From Micavibrio sp. UBA6139 (GTDB lineage Bacteria > Pseudomonadota > Alphaproteobacteria > Micavibrionales > Micavibrionaceae): DNA of 64,000 nt. Of the stretch, positions 32,033 through 40,898 are shown piece after piece. Both the position numbers and the translations under genes were made by a program. The notes beneath the pieces are model-generated. The model was not told the DNA's origin, ran no database searches, and saw nothing but the letters and a program-made list of their open reading frames with translations. The stretch covers positions 1-64,000 of the forward strand of contig DIVF01000002.1 in the NCBI GenBank assembly GCA_002423285.1. The letters run 5' to 3'. Each line of letters starts with the position of its first letter. Positions within the stretch are counted from its first letter, which is position 1.

Positions 32033-34840
32033 ATGACTGCAAAAAAGCAGCTGCAACGCTTTGTCATGGCCACGGGCCTGACAATGATGGGCCTCACCTC
32101 GCTCTTTAATTCTGCCGCCGCGCAAGAGCCAACACCGACCCCGGCCCCCATTACGACCCCGGTCACAAATACACCGGCCAACGCGAACACGCCCCCGACA
32201 TTGCTTATCGCCCCGGCATCGAAGCATGATGATGTTATCGTCGCGCAATTGGCGCGGATCGATAAAATTATTGCCGACCATAAAAATGACGACGCTTTCA
32301 ACGCCCAGCGCGCCCCCGAGATTCAAGACGCGATTGATGCAATGATCGCCGCGCTGAACGCGGGTGCGAATCCAGATTATTTCCCTGGCAAAGATGGCCT
32401 GAAAGCTATCCGCGCCAACACGATGAGTGCCCTGCAAGCGGCGATTGTCGTTGGCAGTGAAATGAATCGCCCTGATCTGGCGATTGCCTTCATCGAAAAA
32501 AGCAAAGACCTGCGCAAAAAATCACCCGATGACTGGAGCGCAATGGATTATGCCGTTTCCGGATTTTTAGAGGCACAAACAGAATCCGTGACCAATGCCA
32601 GAAGCGCCGCCCTGATCCTGCTCGCCCTGCATAATAAGGGCGTGGCGCTGAGCGAAGCCGCAGCAATGTTTAAGGTATCCGAAGGGAAATTAAAAACATA
32701 CGGCGATCTGGCCCGTGGCCTTGTCGGGATTGAAGCCCTGCACCGCATATCCCTGATCAACAACGCAGAACGCGATATTCTGGTCAACGGCACGCCGGAA
32801 TTAAAAGACACGATCCGCAACGCGACCAGCATTACCAAAGACCTGATCATTCAGCATGGCGGCAAGCTGATGAACTACCCGGAAAGCGCCCCCGGCGATC
32901 CCGAGATTTATAAAATCCGTTCCGGTGACACGCTTGATTCCTTGGCTGCACGTTTTTACCGCGTGATGGGCCAAGCCACGCCACAAGACGCCGCCGCCAT
33001 TCTGGCCATTACAAACGATATTATCAACGATGCAACAGACATGACCGCCGGCAAACCGTTGCTGGTGCCCGTACCGCTTGATAAGCGCATCGGGACAGTG
33101 ACCTTGAGCATTGAGATGTCGCTGGTCATGCTGGCCGACCGGATGAAGGATATGTATCACGACCAAACACTGTCGCGGGATGACATTGCCCGTGATCTGG
33201 CTCAAATGAATGGCATTGATCCGGCCCGCATTCACGAAGACGCCGTACTGAAAAAAGATCAGGTGATGGATGTCGGCCTGATCAACAACAACCACAATCA
33301 ATGGCCCCAACTGCAAGCCCCGATCAGTTACAAGGGCGAGCGCGAAGTGGATTTGATCGTGATCGAACCCGCAGACACCCATGCCAAAAACACCTATACG
33401 GTGGCCAATGGCACGGCCTATTCCATCAACCCGTCTGTGGATCTGACACAGATCCACTCTTTGAGCGAATTGTTGATGACCACGCAGCCGAACACCGAAT
33501 CCAGCGAAACCTTGCGCATGCTGCTGGCCGCTGAAGGCAGCCCGGTCCAAGACCGCGTTATTTTCAGCCACAGCATGGCCATCAAAATCGACGAAGAAAA
33601 AAACTCAGACAAAATCCGCAACAAACGCGGTCACGATTCTGCGGCCTATGAAAATATCCGCCTCTATTTGCCGCAAATGGAACGCGCGCGCCCAATCATC
33701 TTTAACGCCGCCGGTAATTTCTGGCCAGAGGAAGGCCGTTATATTCAGTCTTATCAGATGGCGCATTCACCGCGCTCTGTTCTGGTTGGTGCCGTTGGAC
33801 AATATCCAATCAACAGCACGATGGATGAAGACCGCGTTATTGCGCCTTATTCAACACATGGTGCCGATATTTGCGCGCCCCTGCCGATGGAAATGACCCG
33901 CCAGATGGAGGGCACATCCTTTGCCACACCACTGCTGGCCGCCGTCTATCGCCAGATGGCGGAATGGTACGGTGACACGCTCAGCTTCGAAGAGATCATG
34001 GCGGCATCGCTGATGACCGCTGACCGGAATGTTCTAGACTATGATAAGAGCAATTCAGCACTTCCACCGCTTCTGAACCCCAACCCTTATGCCACAAAAC
34101 CGGCTGAATTCCGCAGCAATGGCGGCGGGCTACCCCATCATGAACGCTGCGGCGCAGGTGTTATCAATATGACACGCTGGCAAGCGGCTCTGGACACGAT
34201 GGTCGCCTTAAAAACATCCCCGACTATGAACGGTCAGGGCGTTGGGCCAGCACATGCAGCCGAAACAAGCTATACCCTGCCAGTCAGCGCACCACAGGTC
34301 ATCTTGCCAAAGACAAAAGACGGCAAGGCGGAATATGTGTACCGCGTTACGGCACCCGCAGACATGACCACCGGCAAATTGACCCTGTTATTGCCCCAAT
34401 ATGAAGGGTCAACCAGTGAAATCGTCCTCCGTACACCGGGCGGTTTTGAAAAGCATATGGGCAAGAGCATTTTTGGCATCGTTTCAACCTTTGCCTTTGC
34501 CTATGAAGATATCAAGGCAGGCAGCGTGTTTGAAATTCATTCCAACAAACCGCTGGGGCCAACAGCGGGGATTATTCTGCGCGGGCATACACCGGGCAAT
34601 ACAATTGCCATGCTGCGTGACCACCTGCGCGCTCAAGGCATCTTGCCTGCACCGAATATGGAGATGAGCGGCGACATTGTGGTCGGACCAAATAAACCGA
34701 TCAATGTCTTGCAGCAAAAACTGCCAGACCCAACGCCACCGAAGCCAGCCTCCACCCCCGAAGGCACAGATAAATTCAGACCCGATGACATGCCAATCCG
34801 TCCGGTCACAATGAAAAAGGGCCCGGCCCTATCCCCATAA
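32033..34840 (+). CDS. Exported LysM + subtilisin-like (S8) protein with no recognisable catalytic His
   Basis: 935 residues, function unknown. A signal peptide (1-30, ending SAAAQ) is followed by a Pro/Thr-rich stretch (32-56). Residues about 95-210 look like degenerate ankyrin-type helix pairs (MIAALNAGANPDY, MSALQAAI). LysM is at 291-347 (YKIRSGDTLDSLAARFY). The S8-like fold runs about 436-720: strand VDLIVIEPADTH (439-450), oxyanion Asn562 (FNAAGN), Ser629 in GTSFATP, and the closing GAGVINMTRWQAAL. I find no HGTxVA histidine motif, and Asp is replaced by Glu or displaced in VIEPAD, so it may be a pseudo-protease or a divergent enzyme. A beta-rich C-terminal domain and Pro-rich tail follow. 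LysM suggests peptidoglycan binding. Confidence 0.75.
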   Translation: MTAKKQLQRFVMATGLTMMGLTSLFNSAAAQEPTPTPAPITTPVTNTPANANTPPTLLIAPASKHDDVIVAQLARIDKIIADHKNDDAFNAQRAPEIQDAIDAMIAALNAGANPDYFPGKDGLKAIRANTMSALQAAIVVGSEMNRPDLAIAFIEKSKDLRKKSPDDWSAMDYAVSGFLEAQTESVTNARSAALILLALHNKGVALSEAAAMFKVSEGKLKTYGDLARGLVGIEALHRISLINNAERDILVNGTPELKDTIRNATSITKDLIIQHGGKLMNYPESAPGDPEIYKIRSGDTLDSLAARFYRVMGQATPQDAAAILAITNDIINDATDMTAGKPLLVPVPLDKRIGTVTLSIEMSLVMLADRMKDMYHDQTLSRDDIARDLAQMNGIDPARIHEDAVLKKDQVMDVGLINNNHNQWPQLQAPISYKGEREVDLIVIEPADTHAKNTYTVANGTAYSINPSVDLTQIHSLSELLMTTQPNTESSETLRMLLAAEGSPVQDRVIFSHSMAIKIDEEKNSDKIRNKRGHDSAAYENIRLYLPQMERARPIIFNAAGNFWPEEGRYIQSYQMAHSPRSVLVGAVGQYPINSTMDEDRVIAPYSTHGADICAPLPMEMTRQMEGTSFATPLLAAVYRQMAEWYGDTLSFEEIMAASLMTADRNVLDYDKSNSALPPLLNPNPYATKPAEFRSNGGGLPHHERCGAGVINMTRWQAALDTMVALKTSPTMNGQGVGPAHAAETSYTLPVSAPQVILPKTKDGKAEYVYRVTAPADMTTGKLTLLLPQYEGSTSEIVLRTPGGFEKHMGKSIFGIVSTFAFAYEDIKAGSVFEIHSNKPLGPTAGIILRGHTPGNTIAMLRDHLRAQGILPAPNMEMSGDIVVGPNKPINVLQQKLPDPTPPKPASTPEGTDKFRPDDMPIRPVTMKKGPALSP

Positions 34841-34885
34841 TGGCGGGATGAAACCGGACCCTCTCAAAAATATTGTTTAAAATCT

Positions 34886-35440
34886 TTAACGGTTGAAAAT
34901 GCGCGGCAGCATGCGGCGCAATGTTGAATCGCGATCAATCACATGATGCTTCATCGCCCCGGCAAAATGCAGACCGATCATGACGATCATCGTATAGGCG
35001 ACAATTTCATGCACCTCAACGGCGACCTCCGCCAGGTCTTCATTCGGGCGCACCAGATCCGGCAGGGTAAAGAGACCAAACACGCTGACTGAAAACCCCT
35101 TGGCCGAAGACATAACCCACCCGGATAAGGGCATCAGGAACAGGGCCACATACAGCAAGCCGTGAATAACCCGGGCCAAGATTTTTTCCCATTTCCGGTG
35201 ATTGGGCAAAGGCAGCGGGTGGGCATTCATCAAACGCCATAACAGGCGCATCGACACTAAAACCAGAATCGTAATGCCCACCGATTTATGCAGACCGTAA
35301 ATTTGCAGTTTCTGCGGGCCGAGGTCGAGGCCGGTCATATACAAACCCACACACAACATCCCAACCACCAACAGGGCAATCACCCAGTGAAAGCATTTTG
35401 CCACGCCGCCATATTGTTCATTCGTATTCCGCCAAGTCAT
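34886..35440 (-). CDS. Cytochrome b561
   Basis: Di-heme membrane protein that exchanges electrons with quinol. The 184 residues have four helices. Heme-ligand His candidates are in AKCFHWVIALL, YGLHKSVGI, ARVIHGLLYV and MIGLHFAGAMKHH, the CybB pattern. Family members are often encoded beside yceI; here yceI lies 3.3 kb away on the same strand beyond the S8-like gene. Confidence 0.92.
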   Translation of the reverse strand: MTWRNTNEQYGGVAKCFHWVIALLVVGMLCVGLYMTGLDLGPQKLQIYGLHKSVGITILVLVSMRLLWRLMNAHPLPLPNHRKWEKILARVIHGLLYVALFLMPLSGWVMSSAKGFSVSVFGLFTLPDLVRPNEDLAEVAVEVHEIVAYTMIVMIGLHFAGAMKHHVIDRDSTLRRMLPRIFNR

Positions 35441-35518
35441 AAGAGCACTCTTTCATCAGGAATTTATGAGGAAGGTAAGATCCCGCCTCTGGAAATCAAG
35501 AACGTTGCGTCGCGAAAA

Positions 35519-35719
35519 CTAGCCAAAATACTGGCTGTAAAGGCCGACAAAGACAATCGACCCGATCCCCGCCACCAGCCAGTTCAAAAGCCCGTAAACC
35601 TTTAACCGTGGGTCAGTTTTTAAATCTTCGTTGGTTTTATGGCGCAGCAAAAACATCAGCATCATCTGCCCGACGCAAAACCCAACCACAAACCCGATAA
35701 GACCAATGACATAGACCAT
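35519..35719 (-). CDS. Small hypothetical membrane protein (66 aa)
   Basis: Unrecognised. It has two hydrophobic helices (VIGLIGFVVGFCVGQMMLMF and GLLNWLVAGIGSIVFVGLY) joined by a charged loop (RHKTNEDLKTDPRLK), a realistic small membrane protein. It lies alone between the cytochrome b561 gene and uppP. The upstream sequence aaagga supports the ATG at 35719. Confidence 0.6.
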   Translation of the reverse strand: MVYVIGLIGFVVGFCVGQMMLMFLLRHKTNEDLKTDPRLKVYGLLNWLVAGIGSIVFVGLYSQYFG

Positions 35720-35809
35720 GGCGCTATTTTCCTTTATCGTGGGTTTTCCGTCAACACGGGATCACACCGCAACCCACTTTTCGGCCCCCTTTAAGGTACC
35801 CATTTTTTC

Positions 35810-36646
35810 ATGTCGATCTTTCATATTGTTATTCTGGCGATTGTTCAGGGCATTACGGAATTCCTGCCGATTTCTTCCAGCGGCCATTTGATTTTAACCC
35901 ATGCGCTGCTGACACCGGGCACCGGGTCGCAGAATTTCTTTGGCGCGACATTGACCATGGATATTGCCGTTCACATCGGCAGCTTAATCGCAGTGTTGAT
36001 TTATTTCCGCAAAGACATCTTCGCGATGATGAAGGCCGGGATCAATATTTTGAAAACCGGCACCATTACAGGTCCCGAATCACGCATGCTGGTCTTTATT
36101 GTGGCGGGTTCCATTCCGGTGATGGCGCTGGGCCTTGTCATTCACCTCACCGAACCCGCATGGGCGCGGTCACTGCAGGTGATTGGCTGGACGATGCTGG
36201 GTTTTGGTATTTTGCTAGGTGTTGCGGATAAAATCGGCACCAAAGAGCGCACCACCGATGACATGACATGGCGCGATGCCGCTATTATCGGTTTTGCGCA
36301 AATGCTGGCTTTGATCCCCGGCACCAGCCGTTCGGGTATCACCATGACCGCCGCGCGGTTTTTGGGTTTCAACCGGGTAGAAGCCGCCCGTTATTCCTTC
36401 CTGCTCTCCATCGTCGCCATTTCCGCCGCCGGGATGGTGGGCTTACTCGATTTCATGAAAGACCCGCAGTCAGACATGATTACGGGGCTGATTGTCGGGA
36501 TTATCGTATCGTTTTTGGCCGCCATCGGGGCCATTCATTTCTTAATGACGTGGCTGGGCCGAGCCAGTTTCTCGCTGTTTGTCTGGTACCGCGTGGCCTT
36601 GGGCCTGGTCTTGCTGGCATTGCTTTACACTGGCCACCTCGCGTGA
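35810..36646 (+). CDS. uppP: Undecaprenyl-diphosphatase (BacA family)
   Basis: Membrane phosphatase that recycles undecaprenyl pyrophosphate to the carrier used for peptidoglycan and O-antigen; overexpression gives bacitracin resistance. The 278 residues have several helices. The active-site motifs are QGITEFLPISSSGHLI and PGTSRSGITMTAARFLG, followed by RVEAARYSFLLSI. The ATG at 35810 is the only good start. Confidence 0.96.
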   Translation: MSIFHIVILAIVQGITEFLPISSSGHLILTHALLTPGTGSQNFFGATLTMDIAVHIGSLIAVLIYFRKDIFAMMKAGINILKTGTITGPESRMLVFIVAGSIPVMALGLVIHLTEPAWARSLQVIGWTMLGFGILLGVADKIGTKERTTDDMTWRDAAIIGFAQMLALIPGTSRSGITMTAARFLGFNRVEAARYSFLLSIVAISAAGMVGLLDFMKDPQSDMITGLIVGIIVSFLAAIGAIHFLMTWLGRASFSLFVWYRVALGLVLLALLYTGHLA

Positions 36647-36685
36647 TAATTCTTCCGTACACTCACGAATACGGAAAATATTGCG

Positions 36686-37891
36686 TTGCGGAAAAATTCA
36701 AAAAAGGCATTGTCTCCAAAATCCCTGGTGATCTGGGATCTCGATAACACGCTGACGGATTCGGCGGGTTTTTGGGCTGTGGCCACGGGCCATTCCATTG
36801 CCATGCTGCGCGATAATTTTGGCATGACCAATGCGACCCTAAACGATGCCGCCAACCGTGCGCCACCGCAATTCAGATTTTCCGATTTTGGCCGCATGGT
36901 TGAATGGATGCACCGCGAACAAATCCTGCCGCAACCAGCATCCGGCGAAGATGCCTATCGCATGGACATCACACGCCGCGCCATCGCGCAAAAATGGTAC
37001 AAGACGCAAAGTGAAATGAGCGTCTTTTATCCGCATGCCGTTTCGACATTGCGCACCATCACCGCCCACGGCACAAAGATGGCGATCTATACCGACACGG
37101 ACGGACCATCGATGATCCGCCGTTTGTGGTTGATGGCCAAAAATGCCACGCGGTCGGGCGAGCTTTCAGACCCCATCGAAATTTTCCGCCTGTTCGATCA
37201 TTTCTATGCGCAACCCGCCTGCGAAGATGATGCGGCGGCCCTGCGCGATATCGACACCCACTTCATTCTGGCGATGAAACAACGCCTGTCAATTATGACG
37301 CCGGACCCGGCAACGGGCAAAGAACGCCGCAAGCCCAGCGGCGCGCATATTGCGCAAATCCTGCATGATTTTAAAACCGCCCCGCAAAACGCCCTGATGA
37401 TGGGCGACAGCGACAAGGATGGCGGCAGCGCCAAATTGGGCGGCATTGATTTCGCCTGGCTGAAATTTGGCGCCAAGCTGGACCACCGCGCAGTCAACAA
37501 GGCACGCTGCATGATTTCAAGCGGGTATAAATGGGGTCTGGCAGGTATCCGTGAAGCCTTCAATGAACAAGGCATCACCCCGGCAATTACAATGCATCGT
37601 GGTTTTCCTGAACTGCTGAAGAAAGTTGATTTTATCGGCGGGGCCGGATTCAGCCCGTGTAATGTAAAAACCGCACCAGAGTGTCACCATAAGGACGCGT
37701 GTCCAGACATTCAAACGGTAAACCAGACAATTCATCGTCTGGCACCCGCGTTTCAGTCTCAATCACGGCTATCGCCGACGGGGCCAGCCACCCATTTTGC
37801 GCCAGTGCAGAAAGCGCCGGAGCCACAAGCCCCTTGCGGTATGGCGGGTCCAGAAAAACCAGATTCGCCTGCGGGACCGAACCCGGTTTAA
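36686..37891 (+). CDS. HAD-superfamily hydrolase with a non-native C-terminal tail
   Basis: Phosphatase-type HAD protein, substrate unknown. Motif I is DLDNTLTD (18-25), motif II TDTDG, and motif III/IV MMGDSDKDGGSAKLGG. A large helical cap lies between. The start is probably TTG 36686, since no ATG precedes motif I in frame. The conserved sequence ends near residue 318; the last 80 codons (37650-37891) are translated antisense to rsmD and read as Pro/Gln-rich low-complexity sequence, so the original stop seems to have been lost or displaced. Confidence 0.75.
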   Translation: MRKNSKKALSPKSLVIWDLDNTLTDSAGFWAVATGHSIAMLRDNFGMTNATLNDAANRAPPQFRFSDFGRMVEWMHREQILPQPASGEDAYRMDITRRAIAQKWYKTQSEMSVFYPHAVSTLRTITAHGTKMAIYTDTDGPSMIRRLWLMAKNATRSGELSDPIEIFRLFDHFYAQPACEDDAAALRDIDTHFILAMKQRLSIMTPDPATGKERRKPSGAHIAQILHDFKTAPQNALMMGDSDKDGGSAKLGGIDFAWLKFGAKLDHRAVNKARCMISSGYKWGLAGIREAFNEQGITPAITMHRGFPELLKKVDFIGGAGFSPCNVKTAPECHHKDACPDIQTVNQTIHRLAPAFQSQSRLSPTGPATHFAPVQKAPEPQAPCGMAGPEKPDSPAGPNPV

Positions 37892-38243
37892 CGCCCAATT
37901 TCCCGCTGTCTTGCAACAGGAAATGCACATTCGTATCAATCTTGCAATTGGCAACATTGTCGCGGGCGCAATTCAAACTCGTCTTGTCCTTATCAATAAA
38001 GACGCAACCCACCGCCCCGCGCGACATGGCTTCCAAGCCCAAGGCCCCCGTGCCACAAAACGCATCCAGAACAAACGCACCGTCCAGATCAAATTCAATA
38101 TCGGTTTCAGAGGAATCGAGGAATCGCCCGGCGGTCAGAATATTAAACATCGCCTGGCGCATCCGGTCGCTGGTCGGGCGCACGGCATCCCCCTTTGGCA
38201 CGATCAAATTGCGTCCGCGATAAATCCCTGATGTTATGCGCAT
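37650..38243 (-). CDS. rsmD: 16S rRNA (guanine966-N2)-methyltransferase RsmD
   Basis: Methylates G966 of 16S rRNA using S-adenosylmethionine. The 197 residues match the family. Motifs: MRITSGIYRGRNL at the N-terminus, RPTSDRMRQAMFNIL, the SAM loop VLDAFCGTGALGLEAMSRG and the catalytic LVFLDPPYRKG. It follows the rluB-like gene by 11 bases on the same strand, a common pairing. Its 3' 242 bases are overlapped antisense by the HAD gene tail. Confidence 0.95.
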   Translation of the reverse strand: MRITSGIYRGRNLIVPKGDAVRPTSDRMRQAMFNILTAGRFLDSSETDIEFDLDGAFVLDAFCGTGALGLEAMSRGAVGCVFIDKDKTSLNCARDNVANCKIDTNVHFLLQDSGKLGVKPGSVPQANLVFLDPPYRKGLVAPALSALAQNGWLAPSAIAVIETETRVPDDELSGLPFECLDTRPYGDTLVRFLHYTG

Positions 38244-38254
38244 GACGGCTGACC

Positions 38255-39013
38255 TTACTTTTTAGAAAAATAACCGGGGATCAGGCGGTGCAAATCCTGG
38301 GTCCGCACTTCGATGACTTCGTTTTCGCCAATCTCCCCCAGGTTGAACGGGCCATAAGAGACCCGGATCAAACGGTTGACCTTCAGCCCCATATATTCAA
38401 GGACGCGGCGCACTTCGCGGTTTTTTCCTTCGGTGATTGAAAACACCAACCAGCAATTAGCACCAATCTGATGGTCAAAGCTTGCCTGAATAGAACCATA
38501 GCGCACGCCATCGATGGTAATGCCATCGCGCAGCGTATCCAGACGCTCTTGCGACACGGTCCCATAGGCGCGAACGCGGTAGGTACGCACCCACCCTGTG
38601 GCCGGTAATTCTAAAAACCGCGACAAGCCACCATCATTGGTCAGCAGCAACAAACCTTCTGTATTCAAATCCAGCCGCCCGACACTGACCACGCGCGGTA
38701 GGCCCTCCGGCAAAATATCAAAGACCGTTTCGCGGCCCAGCTCATCGCGGGCGGAGGTCACATAGCCTGCTGGCTTATGATACATGAACAGGCGTGTGGC
38801 CTCGGCACGTGGCAAAGGCTCACCGTCCACCATCACATCATCCCCGGCGCGAACATTATAAGCCGGGCTTTCAAGCACGTTTCCATTCACACTGACGCGG
38901 CCAGCATTGATCCACATTTCCGCATCACGGCGCGAACATAGCCCCGCGCGAGCCATCACTTTCGCAATGCGCTCGCCCTTTTCGACAGTTTCTTCAGTGT
39001 TGTTTTGGTCCAT
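38255..39013 (-). CDS. rluB: Pseudouridine synthase, RluB/RsuA family
   Basis: Converts uridine to pseudouridine in rRNA, probably 23S U2605 if RluB. The 252 residues start with an S4 RNA-binding domain (RIAKVMARAGLCSRRDAEM). The catalytic Asp lies in VSVGRLDLNTEGLLLLTNDG, and the family motif GKNREVRRVLEYMG follows. There is no long basic C-terminal extension. It is divergent from tadA. Confidence 0.9.
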   Translation of the reverse strand: MDQNNTEETVEKGERIAKVMARAGLCSRRDAEMWINAGRVSVNGNVLESPAYNVRAGDDVMVDGEPLPRAEATRLFMYHKPAGYVTSARDELGRETVFDILPEGLPRVVSVGRLDLNTEGLLLLTNDGGLSRFLELPATGWVRTYRVRAYGTVSQERLDTLRDGITIDGVRYGSIQASFDHQIGANCWLVFSITEGKNREVRRVLEYMGLKVNRLIRVSYGPFNLGEIGENEVIEVRTQDLHRLIPGYFSKK

Positions 39014-39075
39014 GCGCTCCTTTTACCGCGAAAGCGGGGCTGACGCGAAGAAAAATATGCGCTAAAACTAGGGCC

Positions 39076-39552
39076 ATGACCGAAGAAGACCGCCAAAAAG
39101 ACCTGAAATTTATGGCTTTAGCACTGGAAGAGGCCAAAAACGCCGCCCTCCGCGACGAAGTACCTATTGGCGCGGTCTTGGTTGATGCCAACGGCACCAT
39201 TCTGGCCCAGACATCAAACCGCACCATCGAATTATCCGACCCCACCGCCCACGCCGAAATTCTGGCTATCCGCGATGCCTGCCGCAAGGCCGGATCACAA
39301 CGCATTCCCGGCTGTGACCTCTATATCACCCTTGAACCCTGCGCCATGTGCGCGGGCGCCATCAGCTTTGCCCGTATCCGCCGCGTGATTTTTGCCGCAC
39401 CCGACCCAAAAGGCGGTGGCGTTTTGCATGGCGGCCAATTTTTCAATCAACCCACCTGCCACCACCGCCCGGAAATTCTGGACGGTATGATGGCGGAAGA
39501 TAGCACCACGTTGCTCAAGGGATTTTTTAAAGAGAAAAGAGAACGGGGTTAA
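39076..39552 (+). CDS. tadA: tRNA-specific adenosine deaminase
   Basis: Essential zinc deaminase that converts A34 to inosine in tRNA-Arg(ACG). The 158 residues have zinc ligands H59, C89 and C92, with catalytic E61 (TAHAEILA and EPCAMCAG). The ATG at 39076 is well placed. The stop codon lies inside a palindromic repeat that probably terminates transcription. Confidence 0.95.
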   Translation: MTEEDRQKDLKFMALALEEAKNAALRDEVPIGAVLVDANGTILAQTSNRTIELSDPTAHAEILAIRDACRKAGSQRIPGCDLYITLEPCAMCAGAISFARIRRVIFAAPDPKGGGVLHGGQFFNQPTCHHRPEILDGMMAEDSTTLLKGFFKEKRERG

Positions 39553-39571
39553 GGGGGCACTGCCCCCTTAA
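39549..39571. repeat. GGGGG/CCCCC palindrome, dispersed family (copy 4)
   Basis: Perfect 10-bp stem ttaagggggc (39549-39558), loop act, gcccccttaa (39562-39571), between the convergent tadA and EAL genes. It contains the tadA stop codon. Confidence 0.75.
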
Positions 39572-39585
39572 GAACCCTATACCTT

Positions 39586-40863
39586 TTACGTTCCGAGATT
39601 CTTACGGATGAATTCGTGGGCGTCATTGATGGACATGGGTTTGCCGAAGATGTAGCCTTGGCCCATATCGCAGCCGAGATCGTTCAAGATCTGAACGTCT
39701 TTTTCGGTTTCGATGCCTTCGGCGACGACACCCAGTTTGAAGTTTTTGGCCAAGCCAATAATGGCACTGACGATATCAATGCCTTTTGAGTCTCGTTCAA
39801 TCTGGCTGATGAAGGAACGGTCGATCTTCAGTGAATCAATCGGGAATTTGTGCAAATACCCCAATGAAGAATATCCGGTGCCAAAATCATCAAGGGCGAT
39901 GGTGACACCAAGGGCGCGCAGACTATGCAGCACTTGTTCAGCGCGTTCGGGGTCGGCAATAAGGGCGGATTCAGTGATTTCCAGTTTCAAATGATGTGGT
40001 TCAACGCCGCTTTCAATCAACGCTTCGCGCACACCCTGGATGACATCCAGGGTTTCAAAGTTGATGCCGGAGAGGTTTACGCTGATAAAGAAATCAGGAA
40101 CCTTACCCGCAACTTCTTTCAAAAGGCTTGGAATCACGGCGCAGGCCCGCTGCATCATCATCCGGTCGATCACCTGAATAACGCCGGTGCGTTCGGCCAC
40201 CGGAATAAATGTATCGGGGAAAACCATTCCTTTTTCCGGGTGGTTCCAGCGGATCAGCGCTTCAAAGCCGATAATCCGGCGTTCCGGCAACTTCATGATC
40301 GGTTGTAAAAAAGGAATAAATTCATTGCGTTCCAACCCGGCGCGCAGTTCCTGTTCCAGCTTTAATTCTTTGAGCACGCCCATCTTTTGCGCACGGATAT
40401 TCGACACACCCGACCCGTCAGCATCTGGCAAATCGAGATGCAGCGATTCCGGCATCTGAATGCGCGATGCGCGGTAACGTTCAACCAACAGTCCAATCAA
40501 AAACGATAAAATCGGGTCCAGACCGCGAATGCGTTCTTGCAAGGCAGTGCGCGGGATCAAGAATAAATCAGTCAGCGTTGTCGTGACCGCCGTGGCGGTG
40601 CGCGCGCCGCGATCCACCAGGGCCATTTCACCGAAAATCTCACCGGGGCCGAGGATACAAAGAAGCTCCCCATCGGCCGATAACAGGCGAACCTCGCCGC
40701 TATCAATCAGATAGGCCTCTTTTCGCGGATCACCCACCGAAAAAAGGGTGTGATCGGCAACATAGGTCACCGCACGAATGCCCGCCCGCGATGCGGGTGT
40801 ATCGGCATTTTCGGCAGCGTCCGCAAGGCCAAGCACCTGAAGAGACGGAATTTCAAGACTCAT
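39586..40863 (-). CDS. Cyclic-nucleotide-binding + EAL-domain c-di-GMP phosphodiesterase
   Basis: Likely degrades cyclic di-GMP, possibly under control of a bound nucleotide. The 425 residues have an N-terminal cNMP-binding domain (about 25-130: YLIDSGEVRLLS, then FGEMALVDRGARTATAV) and a C-terminal EAL domain (about 175-420). Catalytic and metal residues appear intact: EALIRW, SVNLSG, LEITES, DDFGTGYSSLGYL, LKIDRSF and AEGIETE, so it should be active. It starts 35 bases after the putA stop on the same strand, suggesting cotranscription. Confidence 0.93.
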   Translation of the reverse strand: MSLEIPSLQVLGLADAAENADTPASRAGIRAVTYVADHTLFSVGDPRKEAYLIDSGEVRLLSADGELLCILGPGEIFGEMALVDRGARTATAVTTTLTDLFLIPRTALQERIRGLDPILSFLIGLLVERYRASRIQMPESLHLDLPDADGSGVSNIRAQKMGVLKELKLEQELRAGLERNEFIPFLQPIMKLPERRIIGFEALIRWNHPEKGMVFPDTFIPVAERTGVIQVIDRMMMQRACAVIPSLLKEVAGKVPDFFISVNLSGINFETLDVIQGVREALIESGVEPHHLKLEITESALIADPERAEQVLHSLRALGVTIALDDFGTGYSSLGYLHKFPIDSLKIDRSFISQIERDSKGIDIVSAIIGLAKNFKLGVVAEGIETEKDVQILNDLGCDMGQGYIFGKPMSINDAHEFIRKNLGT

Positions 40864-40898
40864 ACTGTATTCCTAAATACGCGATTATTCTTTGTCTG

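Noticed and set aside
31931..32437. 168-codon minus-strand frame over the start of the S8-like gene
   Set aside because: It covers the signal peptide and N-terminal region of a gene with better coding features; no Shine-Dalgarno and no recognisable protein.
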